Assembly (NCBI GenBank): GCA_046727955.1
Contig: JBKPDO010000268.1
Location: 1-31,552 of the forward strand
Direction: 5' to 3'
Length of the DNA: 31,552 bases
Origin: DASVXQ01 sp046727955
Lineage (GTDB): Bacteria; Actinomycetota; CALGFH01
The position numbers were made by a program, and so were the translations under genes. Positions 15,263-22,795 of the stretch are shown piece after piece (within the stretch, counting starts at the first letter, position 1; every line of letters begins with the position of its first letter). Under the pieces are notes generated by a model. The model worked only from the letters and a program-made list of their open reading frames with translations. It was not told the origin of the DNA and made no database searches.

Positions 15263-16999
15263 ATGGCTTCGGATCCCAAGATAGAGCTTGCCAGCCGCTT
15301 CCACGCGGCGCTCGGCGCCGCGTTCGGTGACGAGCGGGCGGGCACCGACCCGCTGATACGCCCCTCCGCGTTCGGCGACTACCAGGCCAACGTCGCCATG
15401 AGCCTGGCAAAGGCACTCGGCCGGCCGCCGCGCGAGGTCGCCGGCGCGATCGTCGAGCACCTGGAGGTGGGCGACCTCTGCGACAGCGTCGAGGTCAGCG
15501 GCCCGGGCTTCATCAACCTGACCCTGCGGCCGGACTGGATCGCCACGCAGGCCGAGCGCCTGCTGGGCGACGAGCGCCTCGGGGTCGCCCCGGCTGAGCG
15601 CCCCGAGACGGTGGTGGTCGACTACTCCGCCCCCAACGCGGCCAAGGAGATGCACATCGGTCACCTGCGCTCCACCGTCATCGGTGACGCGCTGCGCCGG
15701 GTGCTCGGCTTCCTCGGCCACCGCGTGATCGCCCAGAACCACCTCGGCGACTGGGGCACGCCCTTCGGCATGCTGATCGAGCACCTGGTCGACAGCGGCG
15801 TGGGCGAGTCTGCCGACGAGCTGACCATCGGCGACCTCAACGCCTTCTACCAGCAGGCGCGCGAGAAATACGACAGCGACCCGGCCTTCGCCGAGCGCGC
15901 CCGGCGCCGGGTGGTGGCGCTGCAGGCCGGCGACGAGCCCACGCTGCGGCTGTGGCGCCTGCTGATCGACGAGTCCATGCGCCACGTCCGCGAGATCTAC
16001 CAGTGGCTCGGCGTGCTGCTCGGCGACGACGACCTCGACGCCGAGAGCCGCTTCAACCCGGTGCTGGCCGACGTGGTGGCGGAGCTGCAGGCCAAGGGCA
16101 TCGCGGTGGAGAGCCAGGGCGCCCTGTGCGTGTTCCCGCCCGGGTTCACCGGCCGTGACGGCGAGCCGCTGCCGCTGATCGTGCGCAAGAGCGACGGTGG
16201 TTACAACTACGTCACCACCGACCTGGCCGCGGTCCGCTTCCGCGTGCGCGAGCTGGGCGCCACCCGCCTGGTCTACGTGGTCGGGGCGGAGCAGGCGCTG
16301 CACTTCGCCATGGTCTTCGCGGCCTCCCGCGAGGCCGGCTGGCTCACGCCGGAGCACCGCGCCGAGCACGCCGTCCACGGCCTGGTGCTGGGCGCCGACG
16401 GCAGGCGGCTGCGCAGCCGCAGCGGCGACCCCGTCAGGCTGATCGACCTGCTGGAGGAGGCCGAGCAGCGCGCCGCCAAGGTGGTCGAGGAGCGCAGCGA
16501 GCTCGACCCGGCCACCCGAGCGGCGGTGGCGCACGCGGTGGCGATGGGCGCGCTCAAGTACTACGACCTGTCCTTCCAGCGGGAGCGGGACTACGTCTTC
16601 GACTGGGACCGGATGCTCGCCTTCGACGGCAACACCGGGCCCTACCTGCAGTACGCGGTCACGCGTATCCGCTCGATCTTCCGTCGTGCCGGGCTCGACC
16701 CGGCCGCGCTCGCGGAGGCGACCATAGCTGTCGGCGAGCCGGCCGAGCGGGCGCTGGCGCTCCAGCTGCTCGGCCTCGGCGAGGCGGTCTCGTCGGTCGC
16801 CGCCACCCTCGAGCCGCACCGGCTCTGCAACTACCTGTTCGACCTGGCCAGCGCCTTCACCGATTTCTACGAGGCATGCCCGGTGCTGCAAGCCGACGAG
16901 CCCACGCGCAGCTCACGGCTGGCGCTGTGCGCGCTCACCGACCGCACCCTGACACGCGCCCTCGACCTGCTGGGCATCGAGGTCCCAGAGCGCATGTGA
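15263..16999 (+). CDS. argS: Arginyl-tRNA synthetase
   Basis: Class I aminoacyl-tRNA synthetase charging tRNA-Arg, 578 residues, complete. The N-terminal additional domain contains FGDYQANVAMSLAKALG. The catalytic domain has SAPNAAKEMHIGHLRST, with the HIGH motif at residues 131-134, then QNHLGDWGTPFGMLI. The KMSKS loop is the degenerate arginyl type (GADGRRLRSRSGDPVRL). The C-terminal anticodon-binding domain carries the conserved FDGNTGPYLQYAVTRIRSI junction and the family ending LGIEVPERM. The ATG at 15263 agrees with the family N-terminus but has no clear Shine-Dalgarno, so it may be leaderless. Confidence 0.96.
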   Translation: MASDPKIELASRFHAALGAAFGDERAGTDPLIRPSAFGDYQANVAMSLAKALGRPPREVAGAIVEHLEVGDLCDSVEVSGPGFINLTLRPDWIATQAERLLGDERLGVAPAERPETVVVDYSAPNAAKEMHIGHLRSTVIGDALRRVLGFLGHRVIAQNHLGDWGTPFGMLIEHLVDSGVGESADELTIGDLNAFYQQAREKYDSDPAFAERARRRVVALQAGDEPTLRLWRLLIDESMRHVREIYQWLGVLLGDDDLDAESRFNPVLADVVAELQAKGIAVESQGALCVFPPGFTGRDGEPLPLIVRKSDGGYNYVTTDLAAVRFRVRELGATRLVYVVGAEQALHFAMVFAASREAGWLTPEHRAEHAVHGLVLGADGRRLRSRSGDPVRLIDLLEEAEQRAAKVVEERSELDPATRAAVAHAVAMGALKYYDLSFQRERDYVFDWDRMLAFDGNTGPYLQYAVTRIRSIFRRAGLDPAALAEATIAVGEPAERALALQLLGLGEAVSSVAATLEPHRLCNYLFDLASAFTDFYEACPVLQADEPTRSSRLALCALTDRTLTRALDLLGIEVPERM

Positions 17000-17119
17000 C
17001 CCGGCCGGGGCCCGGGTCGGGCGGTTCCAGCGCCGCGCCTGCTCTGCCCGGGTTCGAGCATTAAGTTCACACCTGTCATCATGGGCGGCGCCAGAACTCG
17101 AAGTGGGAGAGACGACGAC

Positions 17120-18583
17120 GTGGAGTTGCTCCGTCCACAGGACGCGTTCTTCCTCTACACCGAGACCCCGCAGGTGCAGCAGCACGTCGGTGGCCTGGCG
17201 GTGCTGGACCCGTCACGACGGGCCGGTGGGCCCTTGCGGCCGGACGACCTGACCGGGCTGCTGGCCGGGCGCCTGCACCGCCTGCCGCGGCTGCGCCAGC
17301 GGCTGGCAGTGCCGCCGCTGGGCCTTGCCCGCGCCGCCTGGGTCGATGACGACGCCTTCGACCTCGGCTGGCACGTGCGCCGCTCGCTGCTGCCCTCTCC
17401 GGGCGGCTGGGATCAGCTCTGCGCGCTGGCGGAGGCGGTGATGGCCCAGCCGCTGGACCGCTCCCGGCCGCTCTGGGAGCTGTACCTGATCGACGGCCTG
17501 GAGGACGGCTCCCAGGCGGTCCTGCTCAAGCTGCACCACGCCATCGCCGACGGCCTCGGTGCCCTGAACGTCGCCCAGCACCTGTTCGGCCTGGCCGACC
17601 GGAACGGCGAGCTGCTCCGGCGCCTGCGGGCGGTGTCGCCCGTCCGGCCGCCAGGCCCCGCGGAGCGGCCCGTCTACCGGCCCACCCCGCCGCCAAGCCA
17701 GGGGCGGCTGTTCTGGCGCACGCTCGGCAGGCACACGACGACACCGTGGCGTGCCTTCGGCGGGGCGATCGCGCGGACCTGCAAGCACCCTGCCCGGTCG
17801 TTCCGGCGCGCGGGCGAGATCGTCATCGGCATCTGGCAGCTCGCCCGGGCCGGCAGCGCGCCGAGGTGCGTGCTGAACCGGCCGGTCGGGGCGTGCCGCC
17901 GGATCGTCCTGACCGAGGTGCCGCTCGAGCAGATCAAGAAGATCCGCGGCAAGCTGGGCGGCACCATCAACGACATCGTGCTGACGCTGATCGCGGAGGC
18001 GCTGCACGAGCTGCTGGAGCTGCGCGGCGACCAGCCCGGCACCATGCGGGTGATGGTCCCGGTGGCGGTCCGGCCACCAGGCCAGGCCGCGGCCCCGGGC
18101 ACCTGGACCTCGGCGCTGTCGCTGGACCTACCGGTCGGGGCCATGTGCCCGGCCGAGCGCCTGGTCGCGGTGCGCGACCTGAGCAAGCGGGCCAAGCGTT
18201 CCCACCAGGCGCTCGGCGCGACCTTCCTGATGCAGGTGGTGGGCGCCTGGGCGCCGGCGCCGCTGCACGCGCGCGCGGCGCGCTTCGCCTACCGCGGCTG
18301 CTGGTTCAACCTGATCGTCACCACCCTGCGGGGCATGGCCAGCGCGGTCGACGTCGCGGGGGCGCGGGTGGTGGTCGCCTACCCGCTGATGCCGCTCGCC
18401 GAGGACGTCGGCGTGACCGCGGCGGCGATGACCTGGGGCGACCGCCTGACCATCGGCCTGACCGCCGACGCGGGCACCATCCCGGACCTGGAGCTGATCT
18501 CCGCCGCGATGCTCGAGTCAGCTGACCAGCTGTGCCGGGCTGCCGCCGACCCCGACGCGCCGCGCGCCCGCCGCGCGGTCTGA
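17120..18583 (+). CDS. WS/DGAT wax ester synthase/diacylglycerol acyltransferase
   Basis: Bifunctional-type acyltransferase making triacylglycerol or wax esters from acyl-CoA for storage lipid, 487 residues, peripheral to the membrane. The catalytic motif HHAIADG is at residues 139-145 (KLHHAIADGLGALN). Later family motifs include PLWELYLIDGL before it, GGTINDIVLTLIAEAL and the closing MTWGDRLTIGLTAD. The GTG at 17120 is preferred: GGGAGAG precedes it and it gives the family-like N-terminus ELLRPQDAFFLYTE. An ATG at 17081 would add 13 residues without a ribosome binding site. Stops of this gene and the convergent thiY are 17 bp apart. Confidence 0.93.
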   Translation: MELLRPQDAFFLYTETPQVQQHVGGLAVLDPSRRAGGPLRPDDLTGLLAGRLHRLPRLRQRLAVPPLGLARAAWVDDDAFDLGWHVRRSLLPSPGGWDQLCALAEAVMAQPLDRSRPLWELYLIDGLEDGSQAVLLKLHHAIADGLGALNVAQHLFGLADRNGELLRRLRAVSPVRPPGPAERPVYRPTPPPSQGRLFWRTLGRHTTTPWRAFGGAIARTCKHPARSFRRAGEIVIGIWQLARAGSAPRCVLNRPVGACRRIVLTEVPLEQIKKIRGKLGGTINDIVLTLIAEALHELLELRGDQPGTMRVMVPVAVRPPGQAAAPGTWTSALSLDLPVGAMCPAERLVAVRDLSKRAKRSHQALGATFLMQVVGAWAPAPLHARAARFAYRGCWFNLIVTTLRGMASAVDVAGARVVVAYPLMPLAEDVGVTAAAMTWGDRLTIGLTADAGTIPDLELISAAMLESADQLCRAAADPDAPRARRAV

Positions 18584-18600
18584 CCGCTCAGCAGCCCCCG

Positions 18601-19698
18601 TCAGCACGGGCCGGGGAGGTAGGCGGTGGTCTCCAGGGAGGCGCCGTCGATGGCTCGTCCCAGCAGGCCGCTCCGTCGCATCCACTGGCCGTACGAGCGC
18701 CAGGCGGCCTGCTCCATGCAGCCGATCGGGGCGCCGTCCGGCGGGCGCAGCAGGCGCAGGGTGGCCGGCACGCTCTGGCGCAGGAACTCGGCCCGGTAGC
18801 TGGTGGCCCGCTGCAGCCCGCGCACGGCCCCTTCCTGGTCGCCGAGGGCCGCCGCGGTGGCGCGCACGACGGCTGAGAGGAAGCGGCGCACCGCGTCGGC
18901 GTACGCCTTGTCGGCGTCGAGCCTGCGCGCGTTGGCGACCACCACCAGCTCGTCGTAGGCGGGCACGCCGAGGCGGTCCACCGGCAGCACGACCGGCTGG
19001 CTGCCGGTCTCCTGCGCGATCTGGATCGCTTCGACGTTGCGGTAGCCACCCAGGATCGCGTCGACCTTGCGCGACAGCAGCGAGGTGACCAGGTTGTAGC
19101 CGACGTTGACGACCTGCACGTCGGCGCGCCGCAGGCCGCCGGTGCGCAGCACGGTGGTCAGGATGGCGTCGTCGGTGGGGATGCCGGTGATGCCGACCTT
19201 GCGGCCCCGCAGGCTCGCCGGGTCGTCGATGCCGGAGCCTGGCAGCGCGATGAGCGAATTCAGCGGCACCGGGACCAGCGCGGCGACGGCTCTGACCGGC
19301 AGCCCCTTCTCGGCGGCGAGGAACAGGTCCGGCTGGTAGGAGATGGCGAGATCGATCTGGTTCAGCCCGACCAGCTTGATGGGGGCGCTCGGGTCGGAGG
19401 GCGCGCGCATGATGACCTGCAGGCCGGCCCGCTGGAACTCGCCGTGCTGCTGCGCGTAGTACAGGCCCACGTGGTCGGGATTCGGCGTCCAGTCGAGCGA
19501 GAGCTGGATGCGGGTGCCCCCGGCCTGGCCGCCGGAGGCGGGGGAGCGGCTGCTGGCGGCGCCCCCGCCGCAGCCCGCGCCGAGCAGGGCGAGCGCGCTG
19601 ATCAGCGCTGCGCTGGCCCGCACCCGGCGCAGCGCCCCCGCCCATCGCAGCGCCCCCGCCCGGCTGAGCGTTCTCGCCCGGCTGAGCGTTCTCGTCAT
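18601..19698 (-). CDS. thiY: ThiY-like substrate-binding lipoprotein
   Basis: Extracytoplasmic binding protein of an ABC importer for a thiamine pyrimidine (HMP-type) precursor; NMT1/THI5-like fold, 365 residues. The N-terminus is basic, then a hydrophobic stretch ending ALLGAGC gives a near-lipobox cysteine, so it is probably lipid-anchored and a client of Lnt. The hallmark LSLDWTPNPDHVGLYYAQQ opens the mature domain, followed by APSDPSAPIKLVGLNQIDLA. The signal region contains two 18-bp tandem repeats (LSRARTLSRAGALRWAGALR). The ATG follows AGGAGG. It is the third gene of a TPP-riboswitch operon but is separated from the permease gene by a family B repeat. Confidence 0.88.
   Translation of the reverse strand: MTRTLSRARTLSRAGALRWAGALRRVRASAALISALALLGAGCGGGAASSRSPASGGQAGGTRIQLSLDWTPNPDHVGLYYAQQHGEFQRAGLQVIMRAPSDPSAPIKLVGLNQIDLAISYQPDLFLAAEKGLPVRAVAALVPVPLNSLIALPGSGIDDPASLRGRKVGITGIPTDDAILTTVLRTGGLRRADVQVVNVGYNLVTSLLSRKVDAILGGYRNVEAIQIAQETGSQPVVLPVDRLGVPAYDELVVVANARRLDADKAYADAVRRFLSAVVRATAAALGDQEGAVRGLQRATSYRAEFLRQSVPATLRLLRPPDGAPIGCMEQAAWRSYGQWMRRSGLLGRAIDGASLETTAYLPGPC
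19628..19694 (-). repeat. 18-bp tandem repeats in the thiY signal region
   Basis: Two adjacent tandem pairs: CGCAGCGCCCCCGCCC units at 19628-19663 and CCCGGCTGAGCGTTCTCG units at 19659-19676 and 19677-19694. They are in frame and lengthen the basic n-region of the lipoprotein signal. Confidence 0.8.
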
Positions 19699-19716
19699 TT
19701 GCGTGCCTCCTGGATC

Positions 19717-19816
19717 TTGACGTTGGGGGCCGTGGGGGGAGCGAGCTCCCCGGCCCGGCACTACGGAACGATGTTGACGTTGGGGGGCCGTGGGGGGAGC
19801 TCGCTCTCCCCACATG
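19717..19816 (-). repeat. Double-hairpin repeat, family B, copy 2
   Basis: Reverse-oriented homologue of 5397-5491, with two units each containing GGCCGTGGGGGGAGC and GTTGACGTTGGGG. The palindromic cores (GGGGGGAGC paired with a C-rich arm) could form two strong hairpins. It fills most of the 125 bp between the thiX stop (19824) and the thiY start (19698), inside the operon. Confidence 0.85.
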
Positions 19817-19823
19817 GAACGAG

Positions 19824-20627
19824 TCACGGCTGCCGGGCGGGCGCTCTCGCCCATGGGACCAGCAGCCGCTCCAGCAGCGAGACGAGCAGGAACAGTGCGA
19901 GCGAAAGCAGTGTGAGGATCACCACCGCGGCGAAGATGCGCGGCGTGTCGAGGTTCGGGGTGGCCTGGAGCATCAGGTAGCCGAGGCCGGCGCTCGACCC
20001 CGACCACTCGCCGAAGACCGCGCCGATGGCCGCGTAGGTGGCCGCCACGCGCATGCCCGAGAACAGCAGCGGCAGCGCCGACGGCAGCTCCACTCGTTTG
20101 AGGATCGCCCAGCGCGAGGCGTCCAGTGTCCGCATCATCCGCACCAGGTCCTCGTCGACGGAGCGCAGCCCGTCGACGCCGTTCACGACGATGGGGAAGA
20201 AGCAGATCAGCGCCACGATGGCGAGCTTGGGCGCGATATCGAAGCCGAGCAGGATCACCAGGATCGGCGCGAGCACCACGACCGGCACGGTCTGTGACCC
20301 GATCAGGATCGGATAGAGGGCCCGCCGCAGCGTGGCCGACAGGTGCAGCACCACAGCCAGGAGCAGCCCGGCGGCGACCGCTATGGCGAACCCTCCGAGC
20401 ACCTCGCGCAGGGTCACCCATGAGTTGTCCAGCAGCAGCCGGCGGTCGGCGCGCAGGTCCTGGAGCACCGCCGACGGCGGGGGCAGCAGGTACTCCGGTA
20501 CGCGCAGTGCGCGGACCACCAGCTCCCAGGTCCCAAGGCCGGCGAGCACCAGTGCCAGCGCCGGCCCGTAGCGGCGCCAGGCTCCGCGCCCGCCGCGGCC
20601 GCGGCGGCCGCGCGCCCTCACGCTCAT
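19824..20627 (-). CDS. thiX: ABC transporter permease (thiamine precursor)
   Basis: BPD-type inner-membrane permease, 267 residues, of the SsuC/TauC/ThiX family. After a very basic N-terminus (RARGRRGRGGRG) there are about six membrane helices, starting ALALVLAGLGTWELVV and FAIAVAAGLLLAVVL. The cytoplasmic EAA-like loop, which contacts the ATPase, is RMMRTLDASRWAILKRVELPSALPLLFSGMR. The AAIGAVFGEWSGSSAGLG motif is shared by nitrate/sulfonate/HMP permeases. The ATG overlaps the stop of the ATPase gene (ATGA, 20624-20627), with GGAGG just upstream, so it is translationally coupled. Assignment to thiamine precursor uptake rests on the TPP riboswitch and the ThiY-like partner. Confidence 0.9.
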   Translation of the reverse strand: MSVRARGRRGRGGRGAWRRYGPALALVLAGLGTWELVVRALRVPEYLLPPPSAVLQDLRADRRLLLDNSWVTLREVLGGFAIAVAAGLLLAVVLHLSATLRRALYPILIGSQTVPVVVLAPILVILLGFDIAPKLAIVALICFFPIVVNGVDGLRSVDEDLVRMMRTLDASRWAILKRVELPSALPLLFSGMRVAATYAAIGAVFGEWSGSSAGLGYLMLQATPNLDTPRIFAAVVILTLLSLALFLLVSLLERLLVPWARAPARQP

Positions 20628-21343
20628 TCCAGCGCCTCCAGTATCTCCTGCCTGGCCTTGACGAACTGCCCGCTGGAGACGACCTCGCGGCGCGGCCCGT
20701 CGCGCTCCAGGACGGGGTCCAGCCGATGCACCACCTGGCCCGGCCGGGCCGACAGCACCACCACCAGGTCGGCCAGCAGCAGCGCCTCCTCGACGTCGTG
20801 GGTGACGAGCATCACCGTTCGCGGCTGCACGGCCAGCGCCCCGGCGAGCCACTCCTGCATCTGCGCGCGGGTAATCGAGTCGAGCGCACCGAACGGCTCG
20901 TCGAGCAGCAGGACCTCCTTGCCCGCGAGCAGCGTCCGCAGGAAGGCGACACGCTGCCGCATCCCACCGGAGAGCTGGTCCGGGCGCGAGCGCGCGAATT
21001 CGGCGAGGCCGAAGCGCTCGAACAGCGGCCGCGCCCTGGAGCGAGCCTCGGCGCGGCGCAGACCCTGGTTCTCCAGCGCAAGGCAGGCGTTGTCGAGCGC
21101 GTTGCGCCACGGCAGCAGCAGGTCCTTCTGGGGCATCAGCGCGCAGCGGGCCAGCCGCTGGTGAGGGTCGCGCTCGCCGCCGACGCTGACGCTACCGCCG
21201 CTCGGCTCCAGCAGCCCCGCGACCAGCGCCAGCAGCGTCGACTTGCCTCCGCCGCTCGGGCCGACGACCGCCAGGCGACCGTGATGGGGGACGGACAGGT
21301 CCACGCCGTCGAGGGCGAGCAGGTCACCGAATGCCTGCCGCAC
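20624..21343 (-). CDS. thiZ: ABC transporter ATP-binding protein (thiamine precursor)
   Basis: ATPase that powers the ThiXYZ importer on the cytoplasmic face. It has Walker A GPSGGGKST, Q-loop MPQKDLLLPW, signature LSGGMRQRV, Walker B VLLLDEPFGALD and H-loop VTHDVEEAL, in the normal order. The coordinates use the first conventional start, GTG 21343, but that start has no ribosome binding site and cuts the usual IELRGV strand from the ABC fold. A GGGAGG (21371-21366) sits 7 nt before an in-frame ATC at 21358, which would begin IELRGVRQAFGDLLALDGVDL-like sequence and add five residues. The real start is therefore probably the rare codon ATC. It is the first gene of the operon behind a TPP riboswitch. 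Confidence 0.92.
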   Translation of the reverse strand: MRQAFGDLLALDGVDLSVPHHGRLAVVGPSGGGKSTLLALVAGLLEPSGGSVSVGGERDPHQRLARCALMPQKDLLLPWRNALDNACLALENQGLRRAEARSRARPLFERFGLAEFARSRPDQLSGGMRQRVAFLRTLLAGKEVLLLDEPFGALDSITRAQMQEWLAGALAVQPRTVMLVTHDVEEALLLADLVVVLSARPGQVVHRLDPVLERDGPRREVVSSGQFVKARQEILEALE

Positions 21344-21373
21344 GCCTCGGAGCTCGATCGTCGCGCCTCCCTT

Positions 21374-21455
21374 CGCGGGTCCTAACCCGATCAGGTTCGT
21401 GGGGTCGCCTCGAAGGCCTCTCAGCCCCGGACGGCGTGCCCGGGGCTCCCCCGCG
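21374..21455 (-). promoter_or_regulatory. TPP riboswitch (Thi box)
   Basis: Read on the minus strand, the leader contains CTGAGA (21424-21419) and GAACCTGATC (21398-21389) followed by GGGTTAGGACCCGCG, which are the two conserved halves of the TPP aptamer. The closing P1 stem pairs CGCGGG (21455-21450) with CCCGCG (21379-21374). The AAGGGAGG ribosome binding site of thiZ directly follows P1, so thiamine pyrophosphate binding would most simply block translation initiation. Confidence 0.93.
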
Positions 21456-21489
21456 CGTACACGGTTACCTCGAAAGATACCAGCATCTT

Positions 21490-21526
21490 CCGCTGGCTCT
21501 CCGCTGGCTCTCCGCTGGCTCTCCGC
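21490..21526. repeat. 11-bp tandem repeat
   Basis: Three full copies of CCGCTGGCTCT and a partial fourth, between the riboswitch and the 3' end of the DAHP-synthase-like gene. Too short and spacer-less to be a CRISPR array. Confidence 0.85.
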
Positions 21527-21538
21527 CGCGGCCTCGCG

Positions 21539-22366
21539 TCAGGCGGAGCCGGCTGCCCCGGCGCGCTGGGCGCCGACGTAGCGGATGCGGCGGCGGGCCA
21601 TGCGGCGCCCGACCGCCGCCGTCACCGCCTCGAGCTCGCTGGTGAGCCCGTCCAGCTCGTCCGCCGCCATGCCCGCCGGCCGGTCGCCCGCCGTGCCACG
21701 GCGGGGGTCGACCCCGATGATCACGCCGTCCGCGCAGACCGCCGCGGTCGCTCGCGCGAGCGCGGCGGCGTCGCGGTGGCCCCGCTCCACGCCGGTGGCG
21801 TCCACCACCAGCGGCAGCCCACTGGCCGCCCGCAGCGACGGCACGGCCGCGAGGTCGAGCCCGGCCGGGGCGCACAGCACGATCTGGGCATTGCCCTCGT
21901 GGGCGATGCGCTCTGCCGCCCGCAGCCACGCCTGGACGCCGCTCGGGTGACGCTCCAGCAGGACAGGGCGGCCGGTCCGCCCCAGCGCCCGCGCCAGCAG
22001 GCTGCCGTTCAGCGCCGCGGCCGGCACCCGCAGCATCGCGGCCACCTCGGCCGCCACGGCGACCTCATCAGGCCGGGAGACGGCGCACACGGTCGGCAGG
22101 CCGCTGAAGCGCTGGCAGGCCGCGACGGCTTCGAGGCCGAGCGTCTCCCAGGCGCGGCCGACGTCGAGCAGGCCGGCGCGCGCCTGCAGCGCGAGGACCG
22201 CGGCCTCCTCGATCTCCTCCGCGGAGGCGGTGGCGGGCGACGACGCGATCAGGGTGAAGGTGCCGGACCCGATCACCACGCCACCGGCCAGGACGGCCGC
22301 GGGCTCGCCCTGGCCGGCAGCCCCCTCCAACTCGTCTCGAGCCACCGCATACGTCGGCCTCACCAT
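21539..22366 (-). CDS. DAHP-synthase-like protein without catalytic residues
   Basis: A 275-residue protein with the fold signature of the short type I DAHP synthases (shikimate pathway entry enzyme), but probably not an enzyme of that type. Aligned segments: IGSGTFTLIA for the IAGPCSVE strand, RPVLLERHPSGVQAWLRAAERI for the VLLKRG strand and helix, GNAQIVLCAPAG for the ILCERG strand, LDLAAVPSLRAASGLPLVVDATGV for the AVP...LVDPSH segment and VIIGVDP for the EVHP segment. In each the key residue is gone: metal Cys, PEP-binding Lys, the Arg-rich loop, metal His and metal Glu; the RGGA-KPRTSPY loop is deleted. The ATG at 22366 follows GAGGAGG. A terminator-like hairpin lies upstream. Confidence 0.75.
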   Translation of the reverse strand: MVRPTYAVARDELEGAAGQGEPAAVLAGGVVIGSGTFTLIASSPATASAEEIEEAAVLALQARAGLLDVGRAWETLGLEAVAACQRFSGLPTVCAVSRPDEVAVAAEVAAMLRVPAAALNGSLLARALGRTGRPVLLERHPSGVQAWLRAAERIAHEGNAQIVLCAPAGLDLAAVPSLRAASGLPLVVDATGVERGHRDAAALARATAAVCADGVIIGVDPRRGTAGDRPAGMAADELDGLTSELEAVTAAVGRRMARRRIRYVGAQRAGAAGSA

Positions 22367-22445
22367 CGTCGCTTTTCCTCCTCGTGACTTGCCTGCTGTT
22401 GTTTGGTCCCCTATGGAGTGGCCGGACCCGGCCTGGAATACGAAA

Positions 22446-22477
22446 GAGCCGCCCTGGGCGGCGACCCGGGGCGGCTC
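22446..22477 (-). terminator. Rho-independent terminator-like hairpin in a leader
   Basis: The arms GAGCCGCCC (22446-22454) and GGGCGGCTC (22469-22477) form a 9-bp perfect stem. On the minus strand it is followed by TTTCGT. It lies 80 bp upstream of the start at 22366, so it could either end upstream transcription or act as an attenuator. It is the only feature seen between 22367 and 22652 apart from a possible 22-codon leader frame at 22498-22566 (minus). Confidence 0.45.
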
Positions 22478-22652
22478 GTCGAGCTGCGCGTGAAGCTCTA
22501 GATGGGGACGCGCGAGACGAGGACCGGCACCCGGTCCCTCGTAAATCGCACGCACACAGAGCTCATGACCCCCCTATGTTGCTGGATGCCACCAACTGTG
22601 TCCAGTCGTGCCGGGACGGCGCCAGTTCGCGAAGGCCCCTCAAGGCCCGGAC

Positions 22653-22757
22653 ATGAGAGGGGGAGGAGCGGCCCGAAGGCGACTCCCCCCCAAGCTTGGG
22701 ATGAAAGGGGGATGGCCCGCAGACGACTCCCCCCTCCTAGCCTGGGAAAATCCCAGG
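22653..22757. repeat. Tandem palindromic repeat, family C, with hairpin
   Basis: Two units, 22653-22700 and 22701-22747, each reading ATGA-AGGGGGA, then a GGCCCG-like centre, then GACTCCCCCC and a final CTTGGG or CCTGGG. They are followed by the perfect hairpin CCTGGGA-AAA-TCCCAGG (22741-22757). The structure fills the upstream region of the HEPN-like gene at 22796. Confidence 0.75.
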
Positions 22758-22795
22758 CCTCAAATCTTGCCGGTAGTGTAGCGTCCCGACTCGCC

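Noticed and set aside
14030..16891. Antisense open frame of 953 codons across argS
   Set aside because: It is a mirror of argS and the yihY 5' region caused by high GC at third positions. Its protein is Arg/His/Gln-rich with no family resemblance.
17000..17080. GGTTCGAGC as a tRNA T-loop
   Set aside because: No acceptor stem, anticodon arm or D-arm can be drawn around it.
18601..20421. One long frame joining thiY with sequence under thiX
   Set aside because: thiY has its own ribosome binding site, ATG and lipoprotein signal at 19698; the upstream part is repeat DNA and an off-frame reading of thiX.
21490..21526. Short repeats as a CRISPR array
   Set aside because: The 11-bp units are contiguous, with no spacers and no cas genes nearby.
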